40,359 bases of DNA, from the NCBI GenBank assembly GCA_026413965.1, contig JAOAJY010000005.1, positions 1 to 40,359 on the forward strand, in the 5' to 3' direction. The notes under the pieces are model-generated. The model saw only the letters and a list, made by a program, of their open reading frames with translations, did not search any database and was not told the origin of the DNA. This DNA comes from Microcaldota archaeon. GTDB lineage: Archaea > Micrarchaeota > Micrarchaeia > Anstonellales > Anstonellaceae. Made by a program: the position numbers and the translations under genes. Shown in pieces: positions 1-9,346 of the stretch (within the stretch, counting starts at the first letter, position 1; the number at the start of each line of letters is the position of its first letter).

Positions 1-657
1 GATAAGGTCTATGAAAATATTGAACGCCAACATGGTTATAAGGAAGATGACAGGCTAGGAGGTCATGATCCTTATAGCTCATCTAAAGCCTGCGCAGAGC
101 TAGCTATTTCGGCCTACAGGCGTTCTTTTTTTGCAAAATCAAACTGTAAAATAGCTTCTGCTAGAGCTGGGAATGTTATAGGTGGGGGGGATTGGGCAAA
201 AGATCGTCTGATTCCAGACCTAATAAGGTCTATATATGAAAATAAAAAGCTCGAACTTAGATATCCAAATGCAATAAGGCCTTGGCAACACGTTCTTGAT
301 GTTTGTAATGGATATCTTATTCTTGCAGAAAAGCTGTATGAAAATAGAAAATATGAGGGAGCATATAATTTCGCACCACTGTCTGGCAAATCTTTTACTG
401 TAGAAGAAATAGTAAAGATGGGGATAGGCGTCGTAGGTAAGGGTAAATATTCAATATCTAGCGGTTCCGAGCCATCTGAGGCAAGCATTCTGAGACTAGA
501 TGCCACTAAGGCAAAAAGGTTGCTTGGCTGGAGGCCAAAGTTAAAAATCAAAAAAGCCCTCAAGCTCACATTCGATTGGTACGCTTCTTTTTATGAACGT
601 AATGAAGGTAGAGAAGAAATGGAAAAGCAAATTAAAGATTATTTTTTTATTCAATGA
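1..657 (+). CDS. rfbG: CDP-glucose 4,6-dehydratase (SDR family), 3' part, truncated by window start
   Basis: Frame 1 is open from base 1 (DKVYENIERQHGYKEDDRLGGHDPYSSSKACAEL...RAGNVIGGGDWAKDRLIPD...RPWQHVLDV). YxxxK (YSSSK) and the GNVIGGGDWAxDRLIPD signature are typical of CDP-glucose 4,6-dehydratases. Confidence 0.85.
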   Translation, partial: DKVYENIERQHGYKEDDRLGGHDPYSSSKACAELAISAYRRSFFAKSNCKIASARAGNVIGGGDWAKDRLIPDLIRSIYENKKLELRYPNAIRPWQHVLDVCNGYLILAEKLYENRKYEGAYNFAPLSGKSFTVEEIVKMGIGVVGKGKYSISSGSEPSEASILRLDATKAKRLLGWRPKLKIKKALKLTFDWYASFYERNEGREEMEKQIKDYFFIQ

Positions 658-666
658 GATGATTCT

Positions 667-1977
667 ATGGATTCTGAGAAAAAAAGACAAGAGATAATCA
701 AGATGGTAAAAGAATTTTATCAAATTAAAAATGATGAGCTAAGTAAAAATGCAGCTATATCTGTTCCAGTTTCTGGAAAAATTATTGATAGTGATGATAT
801 AGCTATGCTTGTAGACGCGGCGTTAGATGGATGGTTGACCGCGGGCAGGTTTACTGACTTGTTCGAAACAAAACTAGCTGAGTTTTTCGGCCTAAAATAT
901 GGACTAATGGTAAATTCTGGATCTTCGGCAAACCTAATAGCCTTATCCGCCTTCACAAGCCGGTTCCTAGGCGAAAAAAGATTGAAAAAAGGTGAAGAAG
1001 TAATTACTACCGCCACTTCTTTCCCAACTACTGTTAACCCGATATTCCAAAACTCGTTAGTTCCGGTATTTTTAGATGTAGAACTTGACACATACAATAT
1101 TGACTTATCTTGCATCGAGGAAGCCATCACTGATAAAACAAGAGCAGTTATGGTTGCACATACGCTTGGAAATCCTTTTGATGTAGAGCGGCTGTCAAAG
1201 ATATGTAAAGAGCACAACTTGTTTCTTATAGAAGATTGTTGTGATGCATTTGGCGCGACTTTCCACGACAAGATGGTCGGAACTTTCGGCGATTTTGCAA
1301 CTTTGAGTTTTTATCCGGCTCACCACATTACTACTGGTGAAGGGGGGGCTGTGCTCACAAACAATCCTTTATATAAAAGAGCAGCAGAATCCATGCGCGA
1401 TTGGGGACGAGATTGCTGGTGTAAACCAGGTTGTGATAATACTTGTGGGAAACGATTTGGCTGGAAACTTGGGAACCTCCCATACGGCTACGACCATAAA
1501 TATATCTATTCAAATATAGGTTATAATCTAAAAGCCACTGATATGCAAGCAGCATTAGGACTTTCGCAATTAGACAAAATTAAGAGATTTATTCAGATAA
1601 GGCGTGAAAATTTTAGATATTATTTTAGGTTCTTTCAAAAATACAGCAAATTTTTCGTTCTTCCAAGGAGTTATGAAGGAGCAAATCCAAGCCCTTTCGG
1701 GTATCTAATTATAATAAAAGAAGATGCCCCATTTTCAAGAAACGAATTTGTTGCTTTTCTTGAAAAAAATAAGATAGCCACTAGAATGCTTTTTGGTGGA
1801 AACATCATAAGACAGCCAGCATACGCATGCACAGAATACAGGATTGTAGGAGACTTAAAAAATGCGGACTATCTGATGAACAATTCTTTTTGGATTGGGG
1901 TTTGGCCTGGAATTGATGAAAATAGAAGAAAATATGTTGGTTCAAAAATTGAAGAGTTCTTGGCTAAATACTTATGA
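667..1977 (+). CDS. rfbH: CDP-4-dehydro-6-deoxyglucose 3-dehydratase (E1, DegT/DnrJ/EryC1 family)
   Basis: 436 aa. His replaces the PLP lysine (SFYPAHHITTGEGG) and the [2Fe-2S] motif RDWGRDCWCKPGCDNTCGKRFGW is present, both characteristic of the E1/RfbH branch. Confidence 0.9.
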   Translation: MDSEKKRQEIIKMVKEFYQIKNDELSKNAAISVPVSGKIIDSDDIAMLVDAALDGWLTAGRFTDLFETKLAEFFGLKYGLMVNSGSSANLIALSAFTSRFLGEKRLKKGEEVITTATSFPTTVNPIFQNSLVPVFLDVELDTYNIDLSCIEEAITDKTRAVMVAHTLGNPFDVERLSKICKEHNLFLIEDCCDAFGATFHDKMVGTFGDFATLSFYPAHHITTGEGGAVLTNNPLYKRAAESMRDWGRDCWCKPGCDNTCGKRFGWKLGNLPYGYDHKYIYSNIGYNLKATDMQAALGLSQLDKIKRFIQIRRENFRYYFRFFQKYSKFFVLPRSYEGANPSPFGYLIIIKEDAPFSRNEFVAFLEKNKIATRMLFGGNIIRQPAYACTEYRIVGDLKNADYLMNNSFWIGVWPGIDENRRKYVGSKIEEFLAKYL

Positions 1978-4900
1978 TTAGCCGGTTCTAATTCCATTCC
2001 ACAAAGAATCTTCCATCCTGTATATCTTCACTTCCCCGTTTTTTGAGGAGAAGACCAGGTCAAAGCCCGGAAGGTCATTGAGGAACATTCCGCGGTAGAG
2101 GTTGGAAGTGTAGAATTTGGTGCTGGCGTCCTCCATGCCGCCCACCCAAGTTCCGTTAGGCCCAGGCCAGATGGGCAAATCATCGTATACGACCTCGACA
2201 AATATTGCGCCTCCTTCCTCGCCTATTTTTCTCAGCGTGCCTTTGGCAAGCCTCAGATTGCCGTCTTCATCTTTCCTGTCAAGGTAATACAGCCCAGTTA
2301 TGGTCTCCCCTCCTCTTATTATGGCATCTCCAACACAGTATGTGGGCTTGTCAAACACATTGCTCTTTCCAACCCTGTATGCATACACTCCCTCTTTGCG
2401 TTGGCTTTCTGATATTACGCATGCGACTTCCTTTGAGGCAACCTGCGGAATTATCAGCCTCTCAGGGCTGTGCTCAAATTCGCAATCAGAAGTTCCGGGC
2501 AGGCTCTTTACAGAGGTCTTGTTTTCATATGCGCAGGAAAGATAGTTCAGCGCTCCATATTTGCCGCCAAATTGGCTCCCCAGGCCGCCAATCAGCTCAA
2601 CATCAAATAGGACATACCTGCTTCCGAATCTTTTCATGGTCTCCCTAAGCTCTTCGGGTGTGCCGTCAAGAAAATCATGCGCGATTCTTCCTATCATGTA
2701 TCTTGAGGTGTGCTCGTTCCGCAGAACTGTCTTGCGCTCTCCATGGTAGTTTATCCAATGGCCATAGTCCCACCAAGAGGTTATCCGCGCGTCTGCCTCC
2801 ACATTCTTGCTTATCCACTCCATTGATTCAACCCAGTAATCAGCAAGCCTGTTGCACCTGTATGAGGCGCCTATTCTTGCCCTCAGGGATTTTTCCTGCT
2901 CAGATTGGGAAGGCCCTGGAAGAATCTCTTCCACTGAAAGCTGGGAAGCTATGCAGATTTTGTAGCTGAACTGCTGATTCAAGTCCTCTGAGAAGTTCTT
3001 GTCATACCCTGCTGCGCATATCTCAGCATCGTAGTATCCTTTTTGGCGCAATTCTTCGCAAAGGCTGGCAAGCTTGGGCATGCGCCCTATGGGGTCGTCC
3101 TGGTATCTTGTTTCAAAAGATTTTGAAAGCAATGGGAGAAGATAGCCATTTGACACAGTCATCTGAGCGAATACAAGAAGAACAACTATTGCAGCAAAAG
3201 ACCAATCAATAACCCTGTCTCCTTGCGGGAGCCTGAATCTTGCAGCTGCCTTTTTGAAGGCCATCTCCAAAAGGCCCAATGAAATTGAGGCTGCAAGAAC
3301 AAGCATAACCCCGGCGAAAATGGTGTATTTGACTTTGTTCATGCCCACATACATAACAGGCGAAGCAAAAAGCAGGATAAAAATCAAAACCGATGGGATT
3401 TCCCTGGATTCGCCTTTTCTTGCAAAATGCCAAGCTATTGAGCCTGCAAAGAAAACTGTGAGGAAAAAGAAAAGGAGGGAGCTGTCCTTTTCGCCTGTGG
3501 AAATATTCATCCCAAAAACGCTGTTGAAAAATGCATCGGCAAAACTTAGGCCGGCATTTCCGATCGCGGTGAAAATGTCTGCTACTATTCCCAAAAGCGA
3601 ATATAAAGCATTTGAGATGATGCCCCACGCATCAGCTTGCCTGCTGATGTGGTTTTTGGGCACAATGCCTATAAACCCGCTTTCGCCCTCAAAGCTTGAC
3701 CCTGCTTGGTTTTGCTCTGCTATAGTCCTGTCAAGCGGATAGTTGAACTGCGCAGTCCCAAGGTATGCTGAAACTATGTTTTTTGGGAATTGCCCAGGAG
3801 GAGTAACCAAAAGGAAGACCAAAACTGCTATGATGGAGAGGGCAAAAATAGCCACCCTTTTCTTTTTTTCAAGAAGCATTTTATCAGAGGCAGCCTCAAG
3901 CCCAAATGCGAACAGAAAACCAAAAATTGCAATCAGGCTTGAGCCTGAAAAAATGGCAGCCGCCCCTTCTGCCAACCCAAGAAGGGATATGTTTTTCATT
4001 GCCAACCCAACCACAAATCCTGCAAACGGATAAAGGCTAAGCTGCACAAGGCTGCCTGGCTTTTTCATTCTAAGATAATAGTCAGCTGACTGCAAAGCAA
4101 CAAACAAGCCAAACGGGATTGAAATCAGGGAAGAATAATTTGAGCCAGTTGCGGTTGCGAAAGCAGAGATTGCTGCTATAATTGAAGCCTCGCTTTCGTT
4201 TTTCACCAAAGCATAGGCATAGGTCCCAAGAAAGAGGAATATGGTCATAAGCCCAAAAGGCGCAGTCTCATTCACGCCAGCAGCGGTCTTGAATATTGAG
4301 ATGGGCAAAAAGCACATCAAAAAGGCTGCCAAAAGCCCGTATCTTCTCCCAAAAACAGAAGATACTGCAAGATAGGCCCCAAATGCCGCCATGGCTCCTG
4401 ATATAGGCGGAAGCCAGCAAGCAATGGTGTAAAGCAGGTGGTTGTTGTACGCCCCTCCTCCTGTATAGGCAGCATACCATTGGGCTTCAATATATGCCCT
4501 AAGCTCCTGCCCTCTATGAGAGCTTCTCTCCTCAGGCCACCATGCGGTATCATCGCTGAAAGGCACAGCTCCTTCCTGGATTATCTGAGAAGTAGCATAC
4601 ACATAAAAATATGGGTCTAGCTCGGAGTATATTGGGCTATAAGTCTGGATTCTTATCCAAAAGGCAAGAAGAATGCAAAAAAGAAGAAAAAAAGAGGCGG
4701 CATGCGTTTTGAGGGTTTCGAGGCTCAATATCTCCTCAATTTCGACCTTCGGGGCTTGCAATTTGAAAACTCCGGTTTTGATTCCCCAAAAAAGCCCAGC
4801 AGCAACCACAGCAAAGAAATCAATCAAAACCAAGGCAAGGGAAAACTTTATTCCAACCATGCTTTGCGCGTAAAGCAAGGAGGGGACAGCCACCAGCCCT

Positions 4901-5043
4901 ATGAAAAAAGAAAGCAGGAATTTCTCCATCCGGGAAAAGCCTGATTTCCTAAGAAGCGGCCAGCCAATCGCAATCCCTGGTATTGCGGCAAGAAAGAACA
5001 CCAAAAGAGAATGGTAAGCCTCGTTGAATTCCAAAGCAGGCAT
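1978..5043 (-). CDS. aglB: Oligosaccharyltransferase STT3/AglB
   Basis: Large multi-TM protein with the WWDYGHW catalytic motif (ARITSWWDYGHWINYHGERKTVL). Track ORF runs to 5094; the ATG at 5043 (MPALEFNEAYH) is the more likely start. Confidence 0.9.
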   Translation of the reverse strand: MPALEFNEAYHSLLVFFLAAIPGIAIGWPLLRKSGFSRMEKFLLSFFIGLVAVPSLLYAQSMVGIKFSLALVLIDFFAVVAAGLFWGIKTGVFKLQAPKVEIEEILSLETLKTHAASFFLLFCILLAFWIRIQTYSPIYSELDPYFYVYATSQIIQEGAVPFSDDTAWWPEERSSHRGQELRAYIEAQWYAAYTGGGAYNNHLLYTIACWLPPISGAMAAFGAYLAVSSVFGRRYGLLAAFLMCFLPISIFKTAAGVNETAPFGLMTIFLFLGTYAYALVKNESEASIIAAISAFATATGSNYSSLISIPFGLFVALQSADYYLRMKKPGSLVQLSLYPFAGFVVGLAMKNISLLGLAEGAAAIFSGSSLIAIFGFLFAFGLEAASDKMLLEKKKRVAIFALSIIAVLVFLLVTPPGQFPKNIVSAYLGTAQFNYPLDRTIAEQNQAGSSFEGESGFIGIVPKNHISRQADAWGIISNALYSLLGIVADIFTAIGNAGLSFADAFFNSVFGMNISTGEKDSSLLFFFLTVFFAGSIAWHFARKGESREIPSVLIFILLFASPVMYVGMNKVKYTIFAGVMLVLAASISLGLLEMAFKKAAARFRLPQGDRVIDWSFAAIVVLLVFAQMTVSNGYLLPLLSKSFETRYQDDPIGRMPKLASLCEELRQKGYYDAEICAAGYDKNFSEDLNQQFSYKICIASQLSVEEILPGPSQSEQEKSLRARIGASYRCNRLADYWVESMEWISKNVEADARITSWWDYGHWINYHGERKTVLRNEHTSRYMIGRIAHDFLDGTPEELRETMKRFGSRYVLFDVELIGGLGSQFGGKYGALNYLSCAYENKTSVKSLPGTSDCEFEHSPERLIIPQVASKEVACVISESQRKEGVYAYRVGKSNVFDKPTYCVGDAIIRGGETITGLYYLDRKDEDGNLRLAKGTLRKIGEEGGAIFVEVVYDDLPIWPGPNGTWVGGMEDASTKFYTSNLYRGMFLNDLPGFDLVFSSKNGEVKIYRMEDSLWNGIRTG

Positions 5044-5073
5044 AAACTCACTCTTTGCAATTCCGCTACAGCA

Positions 5074-5085
5074 TCTATAAAAACC
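5074..5085 (+). promoter_or_regulatory. TATA box / BRE-like promoter for geranylgeranyl reductase
   Basis: TCTATAAAAACC centred about 27 nt before the ATG at 5106, consistent with leaderless archaeal transcription. Confidence 0.5.
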
Positions 5086-5105
5086 TAACCTCATCCAGCA
5101 AAATC

Positions 5106-6200
5106 ATGCCATTTGACGTGCATGTGGTTGGCGGAGGGCCTGCTGGCTGCTTTGCTGGGATTGCGGCATGCCAGCAAGGCAAGAATGTGCTTCTTTCAGA
5201 AGAGCACATGCAGATAGGCAAGCCTGAAGCTTGCTCTGGCTTGGTCTCAAAAAGCGGGCTTGAAGCCATGGCTCCTTACGTGAGCTACAAAAAAGTGATG
5301 CTCAACTCCATAGATTCTGCGAAAATAATGTTCTCTTCCGGAGAAGAATTTGCAATCAAGCCAAAGAAAGAGCCTGCCATACTGGTTTCCAGATGCGGTC
5401 TTGACATGCAGGCAGCAGAGGCTTTTGAGAATGAAGGCGGAAAAATAAGGCTTGGCGAAAAAGTCACACGGAAATTCGAGGCAAAAATGATAATAGGCGC
5501 AGATGGGCCAGCATCCTCGGTTGCGGACTTTTTTGGCTTCCCAAAAATAAATTCCTATGTTGCCTGCATGCAGGGCGATTTTTCATACCAATGCGAAAAC
5601 CCAAACCAGGCCGAGGTGCATCTTTCGGCTAGGGATTTTCCTGGATTTTTCGGCTGGGCAATTCCAATAAATGAGGAGAGGGCAAAAATAGGCCTTGGCG
5701 TGGCTCTGCCTTCGCATCCGCTTCCCTACTATCGAAGATTCCTCAAAAAGCTTGGCGTCAAAGGCAAGCCAGTTGAGGAGTTTGCGGCAGTAATCCCAAC
5801 CTCAGTGAGAAGAATGACTGCCAAGCAATCGGGCAGCTATTCAGTTCTTCTGGCAGGAGATGCTGCAGGGCAGGTGAAAGCCACAACCGGAGGCGGGATT
5901 TTTTTTGGCTCAATGTGCGGCTTTATAGCAGGGAAAAACGTGGGCAGCCCAGAAAATTATGTGAGAGAATGGAAGAAAGCTTACGGGCTGGATTTGGCTC
6001 TCCATCAGGCTTTCCGCAAGCTTTTGAATCTTGGAAATGGCGAGCCGCATCCTCTACTGGTTTTGCTTGCAAAAAGGCTTTTCTTTGAGGAGTGGCTTTC
6101 AAATGAGGGCAGGATGGACAGATGGAGCAGGATGCTGTCCTTGGCTTCGCTTTTGTCCTACGCAAAGCTGCTGGGCAGCAAGGCGCTGGTGGGCAAATGA
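5106..6200 (+). CDS. Geranylgeranyl reductase family FAD-dependent protein (archaeal lipid saturation)
   Basis: N-terminal GGGPAGCFAGIAACQQG Rossmann motif, EACSGLVS and GDAAGQVKATTGGGIFFG typical of GGR. ATG at 5106 lies about 27 nt after a TATA box. Confidence 0.85.
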   Translation: MPFDVHVVGGGPAGCFAGIAACQQGKNVLLSEEHMQIGKPEACSGLVSKSGLEAMAPYVSYKKVMLNSIDSAKIMFSSGEEFAIKPKKEPAILVSRCGLDMQAAEAFENEGGKIRLGEKVTRKFEAKMIIGADGPASSVADFFGFPKINSYVACMQGDFSYQCENPNQAEVHLSARDFPGFFGWAIPINEERAKIGLGVALPSHPLPYYRRFLKKLGVKGKPVEEFAAVIPTSVRRMTAKQSGSYSVLLAGDAAGQVKATTGGGIFFGSMCGFIAGKNVGSPENYVREWKKAYGLDLALHQAFRKLLNLGNGEPHPLLVLLAKRLFFEEWLSNEGRMDRWSRMLSLASLLSYAKLLGSKALVGK

Positions 6201-6883
6201 GAAATCCAAAAAATTTCCAGGCTGATTTGCACATACACACCTTCTTCTCTTTTGACTCCCTCTCCAAGCCTGAGGATGTAGTGCGCGCAGCAGAAAAGGC
6301 AGGGCTGAGCGCTATTGCCATAACCGACCATAACCAAATCCAAGGCGCATTGCAGGCTTGCGATTTTGCCAAAGAGAGCGGAAGCAAGCTGCAAGTGATA
6401 ATAGGCGAAGAGGTCTCAACAGACAAAGGCGATCTGCTTGTCTATTTTGCCAAAAGAAAAATTGAGAAAGGCGCCCTGGAGGAGGTCTTGGAAGAGGTAA
6501 AAAGGCAAAACGCAGTCTGCTCAGCAGCGCACCCTTATGATTACATAAGAAGCGGAATAAGGCTGGAAAGCCTTCTTCCGCGCACCCTTGCATCCATACA
6601 TGCAGTTGAGGTTTTCAACTCCCGGGCAACATCTGCTTCGCTCAACCTCAAAGCTGAAAAGTTTGCCATATTCAACGGCAAGCCTGCCACTGCAGGAAGC
6701 GACGCCCACCACCCATCTGAAATCGGCAATGCACGGGTGGTTTTTGAGGGCATAAGAAAGCTTGATGCCAGCTTGCTTTTGCAGGCAAAAAGGGCAGTGC
6801 AAGGAAAGCTTTCCCCCAAGCATGTTCATCTTTACTCAAGATATGCAGTGCTTCGCAGGAAGCTTGGCTGGAAGCCGAGGTGA
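6197..6883 (+). CDS. PHP-domain metal-dependent phosphoesterase
   Basis: ADLHIHTFFSFDS..., ITDHNQIQG, EEVST, AHPYD, GSDAHHPSEIG motifs. ATGA overlap with the upstream gene. Confidence 0.85.
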   Translation: MRNPKNFQADLHIHTFFSFDSLSKPEDVVRAAEKAGLSAIAITDHNQIQGALQACDFAKESGSKLQVIIGEEVSTDKGDLLVYFAKRKIEKGALEEVLEEVKRQNAVCSAAHPYDYIRSGIRLESLLPRTLASIHAVEVFNSRATSASLNLKAEKFAIFNGKPATAGSDAHHPSEIGNARVVFEGIRKLDASLLLQAKRAVQGKLSPKHVHLYSRYAVLRRKLGWKPR

Positions 6884-6916
6884 GCAAAGCGTATTAAAGC
6901 TGGCGCAAAATTGAAT

Positions 6917-7600
6917 ATGAGGGGTTGGATGCTTCCAAAGCACATCGCCATAATTCCAGATGGGAACAGAAGGTGGGCAGCAAGAAAGAAAGTTCCTCTT
7001 GCGCAAGCTTACAGCAAAGGAATAGACCACATAGCAGATGTGCTCAAATGGTGCAAGAAGCACAAAATCAATACTTTGACCATGTGGGGCTTCTCCACAG
7101 AGAATTTCATGCGAAGCAAAAAAGAGGTGGGGGAGCTTTTCAGGCTTTTCAGCCAGAAGCTTTCGGAAGGGCTGAAGCATGACTACAAAAAATACAAAGT
7201 CCGAGTCCGGTTTTTAGGCAGGATATCGGAGCTGCCAAAAGATGTCCAGGAAAAAATGAAAAAAGTGGAGAATGAGACTGAGAAAAACGACAAATACACG
7301 CTGAATCTTCTGCTTGCATATGGCGGCAGGCAGGAGATTTTGGATGCGGTCAATGCCGCAGTGTCATCTGGAGTCAAAAAATTTGACGAGGAGTCATTCT
7401 CCAAACTGCTTTACCTGAAAGATTCTCCTGATTTGGTGATAAGGACCTCAGGTGAAATCAGGACAAGCGGTTTTCTTCCATGGCAGTCCTCTTATTCAGA
7501 GTACTATTTTTCCAAGAAGCTTTGGCCTGATTTTGCCTATTCCGACTTCAAGAAAGCTCTGAAGGACTACTCCCGCAGGAGGAGGAAATATGGCAAATAG
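6917..7600 (+). CDS. uppS: Undecaprenyl diphosphate synthase family (cis-prenyltransferase; start 6911 or 6917)
   Basis: HIAIIPDGNRRWA, WGFSTENF, RTSGEIRTSGFLPWQSSYSEYYF motifs. Confidence 0.92.
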   Translation: MRGWMLPKHIAIIPDGNRRWAARKKVPLAQAYSKGIDHIADVLKWCKKHKINTLTMWGFSTENFMRSKKEVGELFRLFSQKLSEGLKHDYKKYKVRVRFLGRISELPKDVQEKMKKVENETEKNDKYTLNLLLAYGGRQEILDAVNAAVSSGVKKFDEESFSKLLYLKDSPDLVIRTSGEIRTSGFLPWQSSYSEYYFSKKLWPDFAYSDFKKALKDYSRRRRKYGK

Positions 7601-7973
7601 GCCTTCTGGCGAACCAAATTTCATAATCTCAAACAAAATTAGGAAAAAGTCGGTCAAAGTGAGCATGGAAATAGCTGACAATGAGCTTTTGAGGATGAGA
7701 GGGCTGATGTTCAGAAGCAAAATAATCCCAATCCTTTTTGTTTTTCCAAAAGCAGGATTGTTTCCCATCCACTCTCATTTTGTGAGGCAGCCTTTTGATG
7801 CAGTCTATCTTTCAGAAGAAGGCAGGGTGCTGGAAATATTCAGGAAAATACCGCCGAACACAAGCTTGGTTTCCCCAAAAAAGAAAGCCAAGTTCCTCCT
7901 GGAGCTGCCGGTTGAGGTTTTTGACAGGCTGGAAATACAAGAAGGCGATCTGGTCTCATGGAGGGAGCTTTGA
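7590..7973 (+). CDS. DUF192 family protein
   Basis: LLRMRGLMFRSKI...FPKAGLFPIHSHFVRQPFDAVYLSEEGRVLEIFRKIPP...LELPVEVFDRLEIQEGD pattern typical of DUF192/UPF0127. Confidence 0.8.
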   Translation: MANRPSGEPNFIISNKIRKKSVKVSMEIADNELLRMRGLMFRSKIIPILFVFPKAGLFPIHSHFVRQPFDAVYLSEEGRVLEIFRKIPPNTSLVSPKKKAKFLLELPVEVFDRLEIQEGDLVSWREL

Positions 7974-9346
7974 TGGAGCCTTCTGAGGCGCTTGGTTGGG
8001 GGGTGGGGAAATGGAAAGCAGGCTACAAATCCCGCCTGCCTCGCCTCTCATCTGAGGAGGCTTCCTTGGCGGTGCAGGCAGCCCAGCTTTTCATCAAAGA
8101 ATCGCAGAACAAGGATATAGAGGATAAAGAGGAGGCAAAAAGCCTGGCTTTGCGGTGCCTTGAGGCTGTATGCGAGCAGGAATCTTTGGAGCTGGACAAT
8201 GAGCAGAGAAAATACCTCTCCTATGTAGTTTATCTTCAGACTCAAGGGGCAGGGTTCCTTGAGGAGCTCCTATCTGACCCCTCATTGGAGGAAATAGCAG
8301 TGAATGGCCTTGGCAAGCCGGTTTTTGTTTTCGTGAGGGGCAAGGGGTGGAAAAAATCCGACCTGTTCATCCATTCCCAGGATTATTTTGTTTCCTTGGC
8401 AAATCGGCTGGCAAGAAAGCTTGGGAAAAGGCTGACTGCCTCAAGCCCGAGGATGAACGCAATATTGGAGGATGGCTCCCGCATGCACGCTTCCATGCCG
8501 CCAATCTCATCCTGCGAGCTTACCATAAGGCGGTTCTCGTCAGAGCCTCTCACCGCATTTGACCTTGTGAGATTGGGGACTTTCCAGCCAAAGGCGATGT
8601 CTTTGGTCTCTCTTGCGATGCAGTGCGATTTGTCTGTCCTTTTCGCGGGAAACACCGCAAGCGGCAAGACCACCACGCTGAATGCATTGCTTTCATGCGT
8701 CCCATCCTCAGAAAGAATCCTTTTGATAGAGGAAACTCCTGAGATTTGCATACCGCATGAGCACCAGCTTAGGCTCATTCCTTTTCAGGAAGGCGGCATT
8801 GGCATGACCGAGCTGGTCCGCGATTCGTTGCGCATGCGGCCAGACAGGGTGGTTGTGGGCGAAGTGCGTCGCCCGGATGAAGCGCAGGCGTTTTTGGAAT
8901 GCGCCCTTTCAGGGCAGTCAAAAGGGAACTATGCCACCTTCCATGCCAAATCTGCCCAAGAAGCCATGCTCAGGCTCAGGATGATGGGGTGCCAAGAGCC
9001 AGACCTGCCAAGCATAAGCTTGATAGTTGTGCAGCGGAGAGTCTCCTTGTATGACAGGGCAAAGCGCAAGACTGGGGAGGCAAGAAAGCTTACGGAGATA
9101 GCTGTGTCCGACAGGTCCAATCCAATGAAGCCTTTCCCTATCATCAGCGGCTCCTCCTTTTCCCCTTCCGCGCAATCAAGATTTGAGGAGCTTCTGGCGT
9201 CTTCAAGCAACCTGTCAAGGAAGGAGATTTCAGAGGAGATTAGGATGCGTGAAAGGCTGTTTGCAAGCGCAAAGCCTCTCAAATACGACCAGGCTTTCAA
9301 GCGCATCCAATCTTTGCTTTTCGGAGGGGATTTGCCTGGGAATTGA
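7973..9346 (+). CDS. Type II/IV secretion (FlaI/GspE/TadA-like) ATPase
   Basis: Walker A (FAGNTASGKTTTLNALL), IEETPEI, Walker B/His-box region (RMRPDRVVVGEVRRPDEAQAFLECALSGQSKGNYATFHAKS). TGATG overlap with DUF192 gene. Confidence 0.93.
   Translation: MEPSEALGWGVGKWKAGYKSRLPRLSSEEASLAVQAAQLFIKESQNKDIEDKEEAKSLALRCLEAVCEQESLELDNEQRKYLSYVVYLQTQGAGFLEELLSDPSLEEIAVNGLGKPVFVFVRGKGWKKSDLFIHSQDYFVSLANRLARKLGKRLTASSPRMNAILEDGSRMHASMPPISSCELTIRRFSSEPLTAFDLVRLGTFQPKAMSLVSLAMQCDLSVLFAGNTASGKTTTLNALLSCVPSSERILLIEETPEICIPHEHQLRLIPFQEGGIGMTELVRDSLRMRPDRVVVGEVRRPDEAQAFLECALSGQSKGNYATFHAKSAQEAMLRLRMMGCQEPDLPSISLIVVQRRVSLYDRAKRKTGEARKLTEIAVSDRSNPMKPFPIISGSSFSPSAQSRFEELLASSSNLSRKEISEEIRMRERLFASAKPLKYDQAFKRIQSLLFGGDLPGN

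Noticed and set aside
7590-7973. DUF192 gene as part of a novel pilus operon
   Set aside because: Overlap with uppS and the ATPase gene is consistent with general gene packing in this genome; no sequence link to pili.
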